64,000 nt of DNA from Amyloporia xantha (GCA_036971615.1 JAYKKR010000002.1:3968001-4032000); one strand, 5' to 3'. Numbered from the stretch's first letter, positions 35,501 to 46,318 are shown. Notes: a model not told the origin generated them from the letters alone. Program-made: numbers and translations.

Positions 35501-36780
35501 CTAAGTACATGCTATAAGGTCTGACCACTTAGATAACATATCCAGTCCCTTGTGCCACCTATCTAATCCAAACTTCTTCGGATTCCCTCCTGCAGCCTCA
35601 AATGCTTTCTGTGACTGAAAGCCACATTCAACCCATCGAAAAAGACCGCCGGCAGAATATTGAGTGAAGGAAGTGCGCTCTTCGTGATCGCGAATAGATA
35701 TATTCGAATGTCGTAGGAGCGCGGAAGGTATCAATATAGTAGCACCTGGTGGAAATTCAACCACCAGCTTGAGATCCCACAGGACGAGATGCCCTCCGAG
35801 TGCCGGATCGAAATTGCCTAAGGCGGTGACGGTGCACCACCCCCAAGGTAAATTCTGATGGTCGGTGTGCGTATGACTGACAACACGAGGCCCGAAATTA
35901 ATGGTACTTGCGCCGAAAACATTGTTATCGAAGTTGGGGCGCAGTTGGGGGTCCCACGCCTGTAGCTGGGATATCGTGTCGGCATAGAATGCGTATAGCC
36001 GAGGGGCGAACAGCTTGAGAGCGCCGTTCCCGAAATTTGCGAGCCTGCGGATATCTGAGTTATTGAAGAGAGAATACATGGTAGCCGTATTCTTGGCACT
36101 ATTTACGAGATTGCCGACTTTCTGTTTGCGGCGTCAGAGGAATACTGGTATGAACGGCGGGGCTACTCACCGTCTGCCCTCCACCATACGATATGCCCGC
36201 AGAGAGCAAGGGGTAGCAGCCCCTCCTATGCTCCGTGTGCCTCATCTCGAACGGCAGCCCATCTCCTGCTGCTCGGATCGCTGCTGTTGCTCCCGCCGCC
36301 ACTTCACTCCACGCAGCATCCCTCGGCCGGCCAGCCAGCACAGCGAAGACGCGTTCATCTCTGTCCAACAGAGGGCGGCATTGATAGCCGTCCCACTTGA
36401 CATAGTCGAAGTCAGTGTGCTTGGCCATGAATGTCGGCAGGTCATCTTCTGCTCGATCCTCTGCTACCTGTGCAAGGCGCCGTCCCACGAAGGCTGTTGA
36501 AGCCACAGGGACATCTTGCATATCCAAAGACAGTTCTGTTGACTCCGCGTGCGTATCCTCCATACGTGCTTCTAGATCGCGCTGAAATGCATGGCTGAGC
36601 GCTGCCGTCAAGGGTGCCTGTACACAGTATGTAGCAGCAGCGCGACGCCTCTTGATTGCTACAGCCTTAAGGTGAGAGCTGCCCTGCTGCTGTGCCGTGT
36701 CGCGAGCAGCCTTTCGACGCGCTTGGCTCCGGCGCTTCTGGTGGTATGCCTCTTTTGTGGCAGGCGGCTTAGGAGGTGGG
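35501..36780 (-). CDS. TET/JBP-family 2-oxoglutarate/Fe(II) oxygenase, 5' incomplete
   Basis: The main exon 35501-36121 encodes the oxygenase core: the HxD iron motif is HTD in SHTHTDHQN, the distal His is in LLRHSN, and the 2-oxoglutarate Arg is probably the one in ERTSFTQY. LPWGWCTVTALGNF and GGHLVLWDLKL are typical of basidiomycete TET/JBP proteins. A 49-bp intron (36122-36170) joins an upstream exon with GYQCRPLLDRDERVFAVL and a Lys/Arg-rich N-terminal segment (KRRSQARRKAARD) near 36650-36760. This family oxidises 5-methylcytosine in DNA. The first in-frame ATG is only at 36563, inside the coding block. The frame stays open to a stop at 36858-36860, where it overlaps the transposase frame, so the true start seems to be missing. 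Confidence 0.82.
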
Positions 36781-36795
36781 CGTGTACCGGTATGA

Positions 36796-39508
36796 CGAAT
36801 CTGGCTGGCGTCTGCAGGGATAGATAGGGGGCCAACTGCCAGATCGGGACGCGAACTCTATCCAGCCACTGTCACAGAGCCCGCAACAGCTTTTACATTC
36901 CGCCTCCTTGAGCACTACCACATCCAAAGTGTCCAGGCGAAAATCTCGATGTATGACTACTACGAAGGTCTTGCTCGCTTCACGGACAACTGCGGCCAGT
37001 TCAAACTGAGGAATCGTTATGCGGCGTTCATGCGGGTTGTCCACCAATGGCGCCATCTGAAGCTGCTTAAGCGGGGCGGGCGGGGTCATGAGCCGTCCGG
37101 TGTGAAAGGAACACGACCCGGAGAACTCGCCATAGAATGTCCTGCCTGTCCGATCCCTGGCATCAATCTACCGGATAACTGGGATACGGTATCCGACGAC
37201 CTGCGATATCTGTATGCTCTCACTGTAGCCATCGACGCTTGCTTCCGGCTGAAGCGTCGTAGCGTGTCAAACAAGGCGAAGGACCCGATTATCGGTGGAG
37301 GCTGGGCATACTTTGTGGAGGATGAGAGTTACAAGTCAGAGATAGCGAAACACCCCAATCAGCCCGAGGTAAGCCGTTTGTTTGTTCAGGCGATTTGCCC
37401 TGTTGATGCGTTTTAAAGATTTCAACGTGCACTGAGCTCGCCGCTTTGGATCACGCGAACACTAAGTACTCGAAGGGCTATGACACCACGGGGGTTTGTG
37501 CAGCTATTTGTGGGCGGCATGAGTTCATGCTCAAGACTGGTGTCGGGGACCTGCAGAAGGGAGAAAGGTATGTAGTATTAGCCTTGTGTTACAGCCATAA
37601 TCTGACCAATGCCAAGATATGTGAATGTTGACTATGTGTTTGCGTCGGCTATGACCTATCACACCCGAGTTCGCAAAGCCGTGACTTACGATATTGCATG
37701 CCAATGGTCTGTGCATCTGCTGGAGCGTCTCGAATCATTCCCTGCGCATCTGCAGATCCCACTGCCGGAGGGGACGATAGCTTACGGGATTCCGAAGCTA
37801 CACTGGTATGGCCATAAGCGCAAGGATCACAACAAGTTCTCTCTCAACTACATGCCAGGCGTTGGACGAACGGATGGCGAAGGTATCGAGCGACGTTGGT
37901 GGCAAATCCAACCGATAGCCAACAGTACGAAGGGGATGGGTCCTGGTCTGAGACAGGGTATACTGGATGATCAATGGGGCTATTCGAACTGGCGGAAGGT
38001 TGTTACGTTAGGCAAGACCCTACGTTCACGGCTGGTTAAGGCATTCGAGGCATTTGAGGAGCAAGACGAGATGTTCGCGGCCTTTACCGCATCACTGCAG
38101 AAGGAGACGACGGATGCTTGGGAGGCGGAGGTCTCGGCATGGGAGCTTGACTGTAGCCGGCCTGATCCATACGAGAACTTGGTCTCAGGTATGTCTCATA
38201 CCAATAGTAACGCATCACTATCTCATGCTTTGATTCAGGTCCTACTGAAGCGCAGATGCGCCGCTCCATTGCTCAAGAAGAGCAGGCTGAAATCAGTGTT
38301 CGCCCGCTACTCTCGATTCAACAAGTCAGCGAGGCGGCCTACCTCACCAACGCGCTGGAGCTGGAAGATCGGCTGTAAGTATTCAATCTCTATTTACTTA
38401 TGTCGATCATTCATCTGCCTGCAGTGTTCGTCTACGGAAGGACTCCAAGAAAACAACCCCTACTCAGGAGTTGCATCTCGTGGAACGGAGAACCACCCTC
38501 TGGCGCAGCCTCAGCCGTCTGCGTGAGATACAGGCTTCCTATATGCCTTGTGTCAGACGTCTCCTTGATGGCGGGCCGGGTTTCGTGGATATCGAACATG
38601 TTGAAGACGCCAACCTCTTGCTTCCGTCGGACCTGAGCCATGCTCAGCGCGCTGCTGGCTGTTCGAGCTCGTTGGCATCAAAGGAAGCCCGACTTCGTGA
38701 AGCACAGTGCCGTGATGCGTTAGAAGACCTTCGGAATAAGCTGCACGTCAAGGACCGCCTCATGCAATACAAACACACTAACGTTCGGCACCAAGGCCCA
38801 AACACACGCGCTCGACAACAGCTAACAACCCACCTGGAGAAGATCACGGCATGTGCGGAGAAATACCGTCGAGCCCGAGCCGCTTTACTTCGCCTCACAA
38901 ATGGCGGATCGTGGGAGGGAGAATTTAGGGTGCTCAATGACGATGACATTCGAGGAATGCAAGACGGCGACCCAGACGCTATGCGGAGGAGGCCGAAGTG
39001 GAAGGGCCCTGCGGAAGGCCGTAAAAAGATTTCGTGGATATGGATGGCAGCTGACAGCGGAGACGATGCAGCCCTCAACGCGGCTCTACGCATCGAGTGG
39101 CTTCGAGCACGAGCACGCGTCAAACGGTGGGGAGAAGAAGTCAAGCTACTACCGGAGGAGATGCGACGGGTGCTCGCGTATTTCGATTGGAAGGCATACT
39201 GGTGGAGAGCAAAGGCAGGCCTTCGATTGGATGCCGACCCCAGCCTCGCGGAAGGCCTGCACGCATATGCAGAGGAGCAGGCATTGGTGTTCAATAGGCT
39301 CCGCTGTCAATTCCGTAAGTCCTGGATTGATGTGAGGCAGAGGGCAGGTGATGACCTGGAGGCTGAATGGCTGCTCAATGCCGATACTGCAGACCCAGAG
39401 CCGTGCACAGCCGAAGGGGAGGATGACGAGGATGCCGATGATATTGAGGCTGCGCATGATTTCCTATTTGAGTATCCCGACGTCAATGATCCCGGAGAGA
39501 TGTATTAG
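36796..39508 (+). CDS. KDZ-type transposase, N-terminus missing
   Basis: Exons 36796-37368, 37419-37567, 37617-38188, 38239-38374 and 38425-39508 join with four 49-50 bp GT-AG introns into 837 open codons. Family blocks: ELYPATVTEPATAFTF, YDYYEGLARFTDN, the Cys pair ECPACP, ALDHANTKYSKGYDTTGV (first acidic residue), CGRHEF, GVGDLQKGERY, TYDIACQW (second acidic residue), and DGEGIERRWW (catalytic Glu region). The C-terminal half is long helical coiled coil (WLRARARVKRWGEEVKLLPE) and ends in an acidic tail. Intact KDZ transposases usually begin with a Cys-rich CxC zinc region upstream of the YPAT block. Here there is no such region and no start codon before 36949 (MYDYY). The 5' part abuts the TET/JBP gene, suggesting a deletion. 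Confidence 0.85.
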
Positions 39509-39577
39509 TAGCCGACATTTCCTGAAATGCAGAGATTTTATTTTATATTGAATAATGTACTGTCGGGACGACTACAA

Positions 39578-39751
39578 ATGGTAATAAGCCGCAATGCCGA
39601 AGGGAGCGTACGGCGAAAGGGAGGAGGCCCCGGAGGGTCCGGAGATAGCCCAGGAGCTGATGCACCAGCGACCAGGAAGAAACGCTGCCTGGTGCATAAG
39701 CGTCCGTAGGCCTATCCGTCAGTTGGTGCACCAGGTATACATAAGTTGGTG
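39578..39751 (-). repeat. Element B right terminal inverted repeat
   Basis: 174 bp inverted copy of 30184-30357, followed by the GGAAGCG duplication. Confidence 0.92.
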
Positions 39752-39780
39752 GGAAGCGCGCATGAGGTCATGCGGCGTTA

Positions 39781-39792
39781 GGAGGGGGGTAC
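39781..39792 (+). promoter_or_regulatory. Gypsy polypurine tract
   Basis: GGAGGGGGGTAC immediately precedes the 3' LTR and overlaps the last base of the pol stop codon; expected plus-strand priming site. Confidence 0.75.
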
Positions 39793-40363
39793 TGTCACGA
39801 GTTGACATCGAGCGTTTCTTCCTTTCTATATACGGACGATTTTCCCCTTTTTACTCATCGTTATTTTCCCTCTTATTCGAACGGCCATTCTACTGTACAC
39901 ACAGCAAGCTCCCTGTTCATGGACTTAGACGCGTCGACCATTACAGGTCACATGTTCCCTTCCCACGGACTCCGTCCCGCCTTCCCTTTACGGACGTTTA
40001 CTTAAGCACGGTGCCGGCCGACCTCGGGCCCCGCCGGGCTCCGATCACGACATCACTTATGACTCATAGCCTGCTTACTCAGGTTGCGCACAGACCACCT
40101 GCGCACGGACCATGTAGATAGCCTGCCCTGAACCCTTGTAGTATATAAGTAGTACGCCTCTGCCTGGGGACTTCAGTTTCGACCTCTTGTCCCTAGGTAA
40201 GCCAAACTTGCCTGTACATACTTACCCTTACTTACATTTATTTAATCTTGTCCCTAGCCTTAGACTTGAGCATAGCTCGTCATCGCTTCGGTAAAGACCT
40301 AGTCGAACGCCCTCGGCCCTTTAGGTTTGTTCTTCCCCTGTCGCTTGACTCTAAGTCGCGACA
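39793..40363 (+). repeat. Gypsy 3' LTR
   Basis: 571 bp; reads identical to 17642-18212. It is followed by the right GCGGC duplication (40364-40368). Confidence 0.95.
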
Positions 40364-40368
40364 GCGGC

Positions 40369-40678
40369 AGACACACACCCCGATCCCGGTATGCAGTTAA
40401 CTCTGCGCACGAACGCTGATAATTGGGAGGAGGCGAGCGATGAGGAGAGAGCGAAGCAGTTGCATCCTATCCTCATGGGCCTTGGGGCGTTACTGGTCAC
40501 ACCGTTCGCGCTGGCGGGGGCTGCTGTCGTCGGTGCAGGAGCGGTTCTGTGGGGTACGGCGAAGTTGTTGCAGGGGATCGGCCAAGGAATCGCGATGGGT
40601 CCTGAATATGTGTGGAAGAAGTTCAGTGATGATGACTCGGACAAGTCGGGTTCTAGGCCCAAGAGTACGTGGACGTGA
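40369..40678 (+). pseudogene. 3' part of small host membrane-protein gene split by Gypsy
   Basis: Continues the frame of 17469-17641 through the target site. It encodes a linker, then a long hydrophobic Ala/Gly/Val segment (GLGALLVTPFALAGAAVVGA, AVLWGTAKLLQGIGQG) that fits one or two membrane helices, then an acidic Ser/Asp tail ending at TGA 40676-40678. An internal ATG at 40391 could start a truncated protein from an LTR-driven transcript. Family unknown. Confidence 0.75.
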
Positions 40679-41600
40679 TTTCGATGAAGGATACTAATTC
40701 TCAGCACTAATTTAATACACAGAGTAATAGCAGGCGACCTTTCGACCTGACATCGAGTTCATCAGCCGGCCCCGATGGCGAAAGTAAAGGGTTGTATGTA
40801 TTGCTGGAATGAATTAGGCTGGAGGTGCTGTTGTCAATCCACGATGTAGTCTTCGTATGTGTGCGAGATAGCGATGTGATGGTTGAGTCTGTTATGCCGA
40901 AATGGTGTGGCGTGATTGCTAGATCTAAATTCTGAACTCATGGCATATTTGCTGTACAGCAGACGGGATTATCGTATTTCTCATTGGACACAATGCCTGC
41001 CACTGCCATCGGCCCCGTGTAACCTATATAACGGTCAGCCAGCGTCTTGCTTCCTAGGATTCGGGAAAACAGATGACAATGGGGCTAGTCGGAAACGATG
41101 CTTTCATGCAGGAAGTGGATTTACCGGGCTTCGCGCGCGTACCATCGCTATTAATGCAAGACTAGAGACTTCCTTCATACTACTTCGCAGGCTCAGCATA
41201 TCCAAGATGATGACAGTCAACAAACACATATCTTGCGAGACTATGTAGACGTAAACTAGCCTTGGAGGATGGTGCAACTACTGAAATTATCTACCAAGAT
41301 CACTGGTGGTCTTCCTTAACACACCTCGCTTTAGAATTCAGAGATTCAGAGCAAATCGTGCAGCAAGCCTTGTCGGAGATTTCCAGACCGGTTTGCAATG
41401 GTTTGTAATGGCACTCAACGTCTAAGCGTTTTCGGCTCGATTGCAATTCATCACAATCACTGTGACGCCGTTGCAATGCCATTGCAATGCCATTGTAATG
41501 ACCGTGATGACCGTGATGACTTTATAAGGCAATTGTAATGGAAATTCGTGCTCAAAATGAGTCACAATGTCACTCAATGTTATCGCAATATTTCGAGATT
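40679..41600. other. intergenic; diverged copy of the 45.9-46.2 kb segment
   Basis: No gene is supported. About 40980-41060 resembles 46040-46110 (both read roughly ATGCCTG..AC..CATGTAACCT and CAGCC..TCTTGC), indicating an old duplication. The region 41460-41530 has small GCCATTGCAAT and GACCGTGAT tandem units. Confidence 0.45.
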
Positions 41601-41805
41601 GCAATTGACGCAGGAAACTTCCGACACTCATTCGTTCGGCATGTCCTTCGGTTCCTTGCCCTTGGATTCCCGGGCTTGGAAACAACATCGACAAGAGTAC
41701 TAGGCTAGTGTCCTTCTCAACCATGTAGATTCTCTGCTGTGGAAGGTTGGCACGAGCGAGGTTCTCCGAAATACCCACCTTTCTCTTCGAGTCAAGTCGA
41801 GGGTG
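41600..41805 (-). pseudogene. relict C-terminal fragment of IRG-like GTPase
   Basis: The reverse strand encodes ISENLARANLPQQRIYMVEK, matching the C-terminal region of the neighbouring GTPases (SISRNLDRAELPQQRVYMVD). A KGKEPKDMP-like stretch follows in another frame at about 41638-41665. The G domain is gone. It is the oldest broken member of the cluster. Confidence 0.65.
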
Positions 41806-42121
41806 CTGAGTTATCTTCATTTGCATGACGAAGCCCACTGCCAGTGCCTGTTTTTGGAACTCAATTCATGTGGATATCCAGATGGGAAGCACCCAGTCAA
41901 TCGAGTTGACAGGTGTATTTATTGCCGTGTCAGTTCAATAGTAATTGATGGTCTATGCAAGGGGAAACACCCAACGTCTCGAGCAAGACATGTTTTCACG
42001 TTACTTTTTCCCAATATATCTGCATTGTGCCACAAATGTATATTGGGGAGACATTGGCTGTCAGCAGACGTGTTTCATGCAAGGACTCGAGGATACTAGA
42101 GAGTACTGTTGTCTGCCGGGA

Positions 42122-43554
42122 TCACTGGCGGACCCTCTTCACCCGCCTCGCTTGAGCTTCAGATAACAAATCTTTCAGCAAGTCCAACTCGTCCAGCATA
42201 TCCTTCGGCTCCTTGCCCTCGGCAACAATTTCGACGAGATTTCTCTTGTCGATCACGTAGACCGTCTGCTGTGGAAGCTTGGCGCGATCGAGATTCTGAG
42301 AAATGTTCTCCTTTGTCTGGGTAATGTACCCGTCGCGTGCCTTTGCCATCCTCGCATCTTTGTCTTCATCTTCCTTGTAGGGCATATCGTCGAGGACGTT
42401 CCGGATGTGCTGGAGGGACTTTGAGCGGACGATGTACGCGGGTATCCTGAAACGTGCGCAATTCCTCAGGATCGCGATGTCGGTGGCGGTGAAGCGGTTG
42501 TCGGTGACGACAATGATGCAGTCGAAAATATACAATCCCTGATCGTTGAAGTACACCCAATCGGAAATCTGGAGTGTACCTGCGCCGGGGACGTCGTACC
42601 ACACGAATGGATTCGCTGGATTAGGATCAACAAAACGGGTGATCTCGCTGGTGGTCTCGACGACGCCGGTATCCGCTACAAGAGGCGACTGCGAATTGTT
42701 CTGTAGGCCACGGAAAGCGTTGATCAACGAGGATTTACTGCTGCCTGAGATACCGGCGACCGCAAAATGGAAGAGACCCTTTTCATATTGGAGATGTTCC
42801 ATCGTGGCTGCGAACTCTGCCGGCGTGGACAATATGACAGGTTTGATCCCCTCCTTCAGAGCTCGCTCTGCCTCCTCCAAGGCAACCTGTGCATCTGCTG
42901 CGGCCTTGTCGGCGGCCGCTTTGGCCTGCTCTGCTCTTTCTTGGTCAAGCCTCGCCTTCCTCGCACTTTCGTCTGCTTTCGCGCGTTCCTCTTCGCTCGT
43001 CTTCCTATCCTCCTCTGCCTGTCTTCGCTCGTCTTCCTATCCTCCTCTGCCTGTCTTCGCTGCTCCTCTGAAACCATTCGCGCCTCGTTTGCGTGCTTCT
43101 TATCCTCCTCGGCTCTTTTTCTCTCGTCTTCGGCGTGTCGTGCCTCTTCCTCAGCTCGCCTTCTCGCTTCATCCGCTCGCGCCCTCTCCTCTTCCGCCCT
43201 TCTAACTTCTTGCGCAGCCCTAGCCGCCTCGTCCTCTGCCCTCCTCTGCCGCCCCTGTGCCATTTGGCGCTCCTCTTCAGCATACCGTCGCTCTGCTTCG
43301 GCGGCCTCAGCGTCACGTTGCGCCTGTCTCACCCGCTCTTCCAACTCTTCCATGACGGGGTTTGGGCCTATCGCACCATCCCTCCAGTGGGATTGGAGGC
43401 TGGTGAACAAGGTAAAAACTGTGGCGAAGAGTGCACCGAGTGCACCGATCAAGAGGGCTGCAGGAGGAGCAACAGGAGCAACCTCCATCAAGAGCCTGAG
43501 GGCTATGGGAGAAGCGACCTCCATGATGAAGGCCGTGGAATGAGCGCCCCCCAT
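42122..43554 (-). pseudogene. IRG-like coiled-coil GTPase pseudogene
   Basis: Close paralogue of the gene at 46319-47872. N-terminus MGGAHSTAF (MGxxxS), hydrophobic helix, Glu/Arg-rich coiled coil, then the G domain. A 32-bp direct duplication (42996-43027 repeated at 43028-43059) shifts the frame inside the coiled coil; the intact paralogue has a single copy. The P-loop is also changed, GISGSSKSS instead of GISGSGKSS. The G3 motif DVPGAGT and the C-terminal region are otherwise kept, so decay is recent. Confidence 0.85.
42996..43059 (-). repeat. 32-bp tandem duplication causing frameshift
   Basis: Two adjacent identical 32-bp copies; 32 is not a multiple of three, so the coiled-coil frame is lost. 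Confidence 0.9.
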
Positions 43555-46318
43555 AGTTCACAGAGTACAACAGTGTCGAGAGTTTAGTGAAAAGTCTTGG
43601 AGAGGACGACGTTTTCGGTCAGGCCCCAGAGCTTGTATTATCAACACCTGACTAGCGCTGATGCAAGTTCGACGCCGACGATGTGTTGCCGTGCTGCATT
43701 GCTTGGCGTTGCACATCTAATGCCATACACAGGTCCATGCGCGACTTTGTGACAACAGCAGTGACAGAAGCGTCGTCCTCATGACGTTCGGGAACTAGGA
43801 GGGCTGCGCATCGACGCTCGATGACCTATCCATGCGCTGTCACGCCAATTCTGTCAAGTCGCAACCGTCCGGACTCCGTTTGTGAGAACAACATAAGAAT
43901 GCCAGGTTAATCGTGTATTCAAAACTGATTGCGAAAATGTGCAAATGCCAAAATCCACACACCAGTGAAGGATCATATTTCCGTTAGAAGCTTTCACGTT
44001 GAGACGAGTGGCCTGGAAACATGCATATGGTAGATAATTTCACATGACAGATCAGTTTGGCAGAGCATCCTTCCTAAGTCGATCGTCGACCCATTCACAG
44101 CGAATTTGCAATCCTATCGAGGAGTCGAATTCGATGTAAAATTAGGTTCTGCCACTGGAGTTGTACATGTGAAGCCGTCTGGCTCAAATATGCAGATGTC
44201 TCCCACGACTCACCTTCCGGACAGTCCATGAGGCCTATGAGGTCTCGCCCGCCCATCCAACATGCTTCGTGATCAACCAGTCGTGCGACGACTCGGAGTG
44301 ATGACAGTTACCGTACCCTTCCAAATGTAGAGAGATATCTATGCTCAAGCCTTCTGCGAATGTTGAAGATGGTGTATATGTATGTACCGGTATCATAGTA
44401 CCGCCCGTATATTGGGACTTTGGGCCCGTTTCATCACCAAACTGCGAGCAGCGTTATAACGCGTTACACCAGTTGGCAACTAATCTGTACGTTACTCAAA
44501 ATGTAAAGCCATATAATTCAAAAATAAATGATTTACGAGATATACTTGTGCAAACATATCGTCAGAAATTTGAAAACACTCACGTATAATCTACCGGTCG
44601 TAAGCTATTATAATCTGTTAGAATAAAATATAGCACCATTGCCAACTAAACTATTTTGTATGCACACTAGATGTCTGGTCGAACTTATGGGTGAAATTTA
44701 TAAAGACAAAAATCTAAATTTTGACCGGATCCTCGTTGTCGGAAGATAAGCGCCAATATTCACACTACTAAATTGAAAATTCAATGACTCTCGATTCATG
44801 GTCTCGTTTTGCTGAGACCGTGCCAGAATGCAAAGCCTGGTCTATTGTGAAATTAAGCCGTGCCCAGCTGCAATCTAGGCAATTTTGTGCTTATGCTGGA
44901 CCGGACAGAGTCTTGACTATCACATAAATACGGAGGCCATCTCGAGGGTACCCGCGCGTGGCCGCCTGAGCTCGCGCCCTGAGTCCTACTACTAGCAGTA
45001 GGAGTTCCTCCGACTCGAAGACCGGTAAGTGTCCGAGCCTGTTCTCGTCCCTAACAATCACAGCTGCAAGTACCTTATGGCACTGGTAAGTCCAAAGTAG
45101 TTCAGGTATCTAACCTTTGTACTGACTGCTAGTGAACTTCGTCAATACTCAGGACTACTGTAGTACAGATCAACGTGGTGGGGACCTCTAGGTCTATTAT
45201 GAGTTGACCAGCACACATGCTGGCCACAAAGTTTTTGATAGATCCGCATTGAGTCAATCTGACTTGCAGTTGCTGAAGTACTAATCTGCTCTTTCATCGC
45301 AACGGTACTATCAATTGATATATTTGACTTCTGTCTAGACATATTAGAATAATCTAGCCCTTAACTGGGCATCATGCGCGGCCGGATGATGGATGATATA
45401 CGGGATAATGCTCAATTAGTATTGCTGTTGTCTATTTATGGTATATGGTCAGCAACGGAGACTACGGACAACGAACGTAGAATAGTGAGGTAGTATTCTT
45501 GTAGATAATTGAATTAGGAATATACAAAATTGATAATCTCTGGTCCCGGAGTTTGCAAATTGCACATAAACGATGCGGCATTACAGCGCACCGGTCCATC
45601 TGGATCATCCGTCGCTCGCTTATTATTGGGTCCAGAATAAATCCAGAACAGATCTATATTTACAGTGACCATGTTTTTTCGACATCTCATAACAGCATAT
45701 AACAAGCAGAAGAATTTCACCTTTTGGACCTGTTGGCAATCGCTCTCAGCCATATAATTCAATATATGGGTGGTTATAATTTTCGTACATGTTCTATTGA
45801 TTTTGCCTTATATCTCGACATCATATAGCTATATGAAGAATCTCGAGGTTTGGTGATGTTGGGAGCAGACGCGACAATGGACGTCGTGGTCACGGGGTAG
45901 CTCACGAGACCCAAAAGGATCGGCCAATGAAATTTGGAGCAGTGCTATCGACGACTGTCACTGAGTCCTTTGATGGTGGGACTCGTTTGAAAGTACGTTC
46001 GTGCATGGACAAGGCCCTCCTCCTAGTCGGAGTCGGAGATCTCTCATGCGACGCAATGCCTGTCACCATGTAACCTTTACTATCAGCCGGTATCTTGCCT
46101 TCTGAAACACCGAAAGCACTGGCAGACAGAAGCAGACCTATAGAAAACAAGTAGATTCATACATAAAACGTAGGTCTTTTTTCACTCAAGTACAGAAGGT
46201 GCATTTTGACATATTTGGACAGTATACATGTTCAAATGGTTTATTAGAGGAATATTGGCCGTCAGCAGACATGTTTCATACAAGACTAGAGGATAGGGAG
46301 CACCGTTGTCTACAGAGA
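43555..46318. other. intergenic with duplicated upstream and downstream GTPase flanks
   Basis: 43590-44020 is clearly homologous to 47925-48350 (shared AAGTCTTGGAGAGGAC, GACAGAAGCGTCGTC and CACGTTGAGACGAGTG), the upstream regions of the two paralogues. 45900-46318 matches flanks at 40950-42121. Between them, 44040-45890 is AT-rich with a possible but unsupported 82-codon frame at 44341-44589. Confidence 0.55.

Larger units (their letters stand above)
30184..39751. mobile_element. Element B: KDZ-type DNA transposon carrying a TET/JBP gene
   Basis: 174-bp terminal inverted repeats (30184-30357, 39578-39751) and the 7-bp duplication GGAAGCG (30177-30183, 39752-39758) bound a 9,568-bp element. 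Its five genes, in order, are accessory protein (-), two-module RNase H1-N-like protein (+), small basic protein (-), TET/JBP oxygenase (-) and KDZ transposase (+). Deleting it with one duplication copy restores the Gypsy pol end. Linked KDZ transposases and TET/JBP genes are established in Agaricomycetes. The transposase and the oxygenase both look 5'-truncated at their shared junction, so this copy may be defective. Confidence 0.88.
26367..39781 (+). pseudogene. Gypsy pol (PR-RT-RNaseH-IN-chromodomain), nonsense-mutated and split by element B
   Basis: Frame runs 26367-30183 and ends after element B at TAG 39779-39781. Protease has DSGA near 26530. RT has FTKFDIRWGYNN and YLDD near 27718. 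RNase H has LEVDASGYATGG and LSDHKNLEYW. Integrase has the HHCC finger (HPGRAKTL, CDTCNRTK, 28830-28960), then the DDE core (TTDMIVGLPKS, SDRGPQFAS, HPQTDGQTER). A chromodomain (YEVERIKDS, YLVKWRGYDESHTSWEP) lies at 29910-30070; chromodomains of this class steer integration to marked chromatin. An in-frame TGA at 27411-27413 interrupts RT where an Arg codon CGA is expected. Pol lies -1 relative to gag, so either programmed frameshifting or a mutation separates them. Confidence 0.9.
17642..40363 (+). mobile_element. Ty3/Gypsy chromovirus LTR retrotransposon with two nested DNA transposons
   Basis: 571-bp LTRs (17642-18212 and 39793-40363), identical on reading, are flanked by the 5-bp duplication GCGGC (17637-17641 and 40364-40368). 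The internal order gag, protease, RT, RNase H, integrase, chromodomain defines a chromovirus. Length is 22.7 kb, of which about 15.8 kb is nested elements A (19286-25557) and B (30184-39751); the core element is about 6.9 kb. It inserted inside a small host ORF. I see no obvious tRNA-type primer-binding site just after the 5' LTR. Confidence 0.95.

Noticed and set aside
44341..44589. 82-codon ORF in AT-rich intergenic DNA
   Set aside because: No motif, no homologous copy in the duplicated segment, and no splice or promoter support.
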